Shown one piece after another: positions 6,644-7,800 of a stretch of DNA of 7,800 nucleotides (its first letter is position 1; each line of letters begins with the position of its first letter). The DNA is from Parvularcula sp963922235. GTDB taxonomy: Bacteria; Pseudomonadota; Alphaproteobacteria; Caulobacterales; Parvularculaceae. The DNA lies in the NCBI GenBank assembly GCA_963922235.1, contig CAWUIJ010000129.1, forward strand, positions 1 through 7,800. Direction: 5' to 3'. Both the position numbers and the translations under genes were made by a program. The notes beneath the pieces were generated by a model that was not told where the DNA came from, searched no databases, and was given only the letters and a program-made list of their open reading frames with translations.

Positions 6644-7320
6644 CCCAAAGCCTGCCAGATCGCCTTTTCGCCGCGATCACTGATCATCACGAGCCGGCTC
6701 TCCGGGTCCCTCTTCGCCCAGCGTGACTGCAGGATCAGGTCAAGAACGGCGTGCCCCAAGCCTCCCGCTAGATGATAGCGGCGCATCGACCAATCAAGAC
6801 ACGTCTTGCAAGTCGGACGGCGCGCTTTCATCGCCGCCTCGACATCGAGACCTGCGCTTGCAAAGCGCTCAGCCCCCTCCGTTGTCAGATCAATCTCAGC
6901 TGATCCTGTCTCCTTGATCCATCCCTCTTGGGTCCAGTGATCATAAAGCTGCACAGCCAACTCCCCCGCGAGGTGGTCATAGCAAACCCGCGCCCGGCGC
7001 ATGGCGTTGTCCTTGGGACCGGTGCGAACCCGTCTCCCTGCGCCGCGTTGCGCCACACCCATGAGGGCTTCCAGCGCCAAGGCCACATCCGCGTGGGCCA
7101 AACGGAAATAGCGGTGTCGGCCCTGCGCCTCACGCACCAAGAGGCCCGCCTCCACCAATTGGGTCAGGTGTGTCGACGCCGTTGCTTTGGTAACGCCCGC
7201 CACCTCCGTGAGCTCGCCCGCCGTCAAAGCTCGGCCATCCAGCAGAGCACAGAGGATATTCGCCCGCGCCGGATCCCCGATCAGGCTGGCCGTTCGTGCG
7301 ATGTCAGGTCCTTCAAACAT
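6640..7320 (-). CDS. ArsR/SmtB-family winged-helix transcriptional regulator (long form)
   Basis: A 226-residue DNA-binding regulator, about twice as long as a classic ArsR. Residues 1-90 are the winged helix: IARTASLIGDPARANILCAL (8-27), ELTEVAGV (36-43), the recognition helix KATASTHLTQLVEAGLL (45-61) and the wing REAQGRHRYFRL (63-74). The C-terminal half has RVCYDHLAGELAV (111-123) and CKTCLDWSMRRYHLAGGLGHA (starting at 171), which I associate with a long-form ArsR subgroup. Cys113, His116, Cys171 and Cys174 could bind a metal or sense thiol-reactive compounds, but this is inference. The ATG at 7320 has no Shine-Dalgarno sequence; a good -10 lies so close that the mRNA is probably leaderless. 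It is divergent from a NIPSNAP gene, which it probably regulates along with itself. By eye it is more GC-rich than flaF-flbT. Confidence 0.88.
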   Translation of the reverse strand: MFEGPDIARTASLIGDPARANILCALLDGRALTAGELTEVAGVTKATASTHLTQLVEAGLLVREAQGRHRYFRLAHADVALALEALMGVAQRGAGRRVRTGPKDNAMRRARVCYDHLAGELAVQLYDHWTQEGWIKETGSAEIDLTTEGAERFASAGLDVEAAMKARRPTCKTCLDWSMRRYHLAGGLGHAVLDLILQSRWAKRDPESRLVMISDRGEKAIWQALG

Positions 7321-7326
7321 AGTTCG

Positions 7327-7355
7327 ATCATAACCAAACCATTCCCGCCGGTCCA
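7327..7355 (-). promoter_or_regulatory. Sigma-70-like promoter of the arsR-type gene
   Basis: On the minus strand, TGGACC (7355-7350), a 17-base spacer and TATGAT (7332-7327) match the -35 and -10 consensus at 4 of 6 and 5 of 6 positions. Only 6 bases separate the -10 from the ATG at 7320, so transcription would begin at or next to the start codon. The element lies in the 71-base gap shared with the NIPSNAP gene, so a regulator bound here could affect both directions. I found no convincing operator dyad; CCAAA/TTTGG (7334-7338, 7369-7373) is a weak candidate. Confidence 0.45.
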
Positions 7356-7391
7356 GCCGTTAGGATGCTTTGGAACCTGACGGAGAACGCC

Positions 7392-7727
7392 ATGACGAAC
7401 CCCATCACCTGCGTGATCGAATACGAGATTGAGCCTTGGGCGAAGGAGGCCTTTGTGCACTATGCCAAGCTTTGGGGCCAGGCGATCCCTGCCTGCGGCG
7501 CTGATCTCATTGGCTATTTCGCGCCCCATGAGGGATCCGTGACCAAGGGATACGGGATCTATACGCTCGGATCGCTCGCTGATTATGAAGCGTACAAAGA
7601 GCGCCTTCGCGCTCATCCGATTGGGCAAGAGGCCTATGGCTTTGCCATGAAAGAGCGCTTCATCCGGCGCGAGGACCGGACGTTCCTGACGCTGGCATCC
7701 TCTCCTCACGGAAAAGTCAGTCCATGA
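7392..7727 (+). CDS. NIPSNAP-family protein
   Basis: A 111-residue small protein of the NIPSNAP family, which has a dimeric alpha-beta barrel (ferredoxin-like) fold. Signs are the opening strand ITCVIEYEIEPWAKEAFVHY (5-24), the central CGADLIGYFAPHEG (35-48), YGIYTLGSLADYEAYKERL (54-72), and the close KERFIRREDRTFL (87-99). The start ATG at 7392 has CGGAG (7381-7385) 6 bases upstream. The earlier TTG at 7365 would add 9 unconserved residues and is rejected. No catalytic residues are known with confidence for this bacterial group, and no substrate can be given. The stop overlaps the next ATG as ATGA, so the two genes are coupled. The divergent ArsR-type gene is the likely regulator. Confidence 0.82.
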   Translation: MTNPITCVIEYEIEPWAKEAFVHYAKLWGQAIPACGADLIGYFAPHEGSVTKGYGIYTLGSLADYEAYKERLRAHPIGQEAYGFAMKERFIRREDRTFLTLASSPHGKVSP

Positions 7728-7800
7728 TCGCGGTGATTTTCGAAGTGGAGCCGCGCGAAGGGAAGCGCGAGGATTATCTCGATATCGCGGCCGCGCTCCG
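7724..7800 (+). CDS. Antibiotic biosynthesis monooxygenase-like protein, N-terminal part
   Basis: Only the first 25 residues are visible, MIAVIFEVEPREGKREDYLDI and a few more; the gene runs past the right edge. The opening strand MIAVIFEVEP followed by a helix beginning GKREDYLDIAAAL resembles the ABM (dimeric alpha-beta barrel monooxygenase) family, members of which act on aromatic substrates or haem while many are uncharacterised. The ATG overlaps the NIPSNAP stop codon (ATGA) and has no good ribosome-binding site, so translation is probably coupled. With so little sequence the family call is moderate and no substrate is proposed. Confidence 0.6.
   Translation, partial: MIAVIFEVEPREGKREDYLDIAAAL

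Noticed and set aside
6928..7380. Plus-strand open frame of 150 codons opposite the ArsR-type gene
   Set aside because: Antisense shadow in GC-rich DNA; the minus-strand frame has a clear winged helix.
1..7800. CRISPR array, tRNA/rRNA gene, insertion sequence or phage genes
   Set aside because: No regular direct repeats, transposase frames, terminal inverted repeats or RNA gene patterns were seen on either strand.

Overview
This window comes from the flagellar gene region of an alphaproteobacterium, most likely of the Rhodobacterales type. The pointers are a flagellin ending in the IANQ/LSLFR style, followed directly by the alphaproteobacterial regulators FlaF and FlbT, a DUF1217 protein, and a flgB-flgC-fliE-fliQ run. 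The assignment rests on protein sequence patterns and gene order read by eye; no database search was possible.

Layout. Bases 1-963 are the C-terminal 320 codons of a flagellin, whose start lies upstream of the window. A strong 12-bp hairpin (980-1006) follows, then flaF, flbT and a 522-residue DUF1217 protein, all on the plus strand. This block converges on fliI, which is on the minus strand (3641-5116). fliI is divergent from flgB-flgC-fliE-fliQ (5224-6643). The 107-bp gap between fliI and flgB holds a candidate CtrA-type box. fliQ converges on an ArsR-family regulator gene (minus, 6640-7320) with overlapping stop codons. That regulator is divergent from a NIPSNAP-family gene and the start of an antibiotic-biosynthesis-monooxygenase-like gene, which runs off the right edge.

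How the parts fit. FliI is the ATPase of the flagellar export apparatus and FliQ a membrane part of its gate. FliE, FlgB and FlgC build the base and proximal rod, and flagellin forms the filament. FlaF and FlbT are post-transcriptional regulators of flagellin. The DUF1217 protein sits in this block but has no known function. The ArsR/NIPSNAP/monooxygenase-like group appears to be an unrelated, self-regulated small module beside the flagellar block.

Nothing here is clearly a new system. The points most worth following are the four-repeat DUF1217 protein, the candidate CtrA box between fliI and flgB, the apparently leaderless ArsR transcript, the ArsR-NIPSNAP-ABM module of unknown substrate, and the long acidic tail on FliI.
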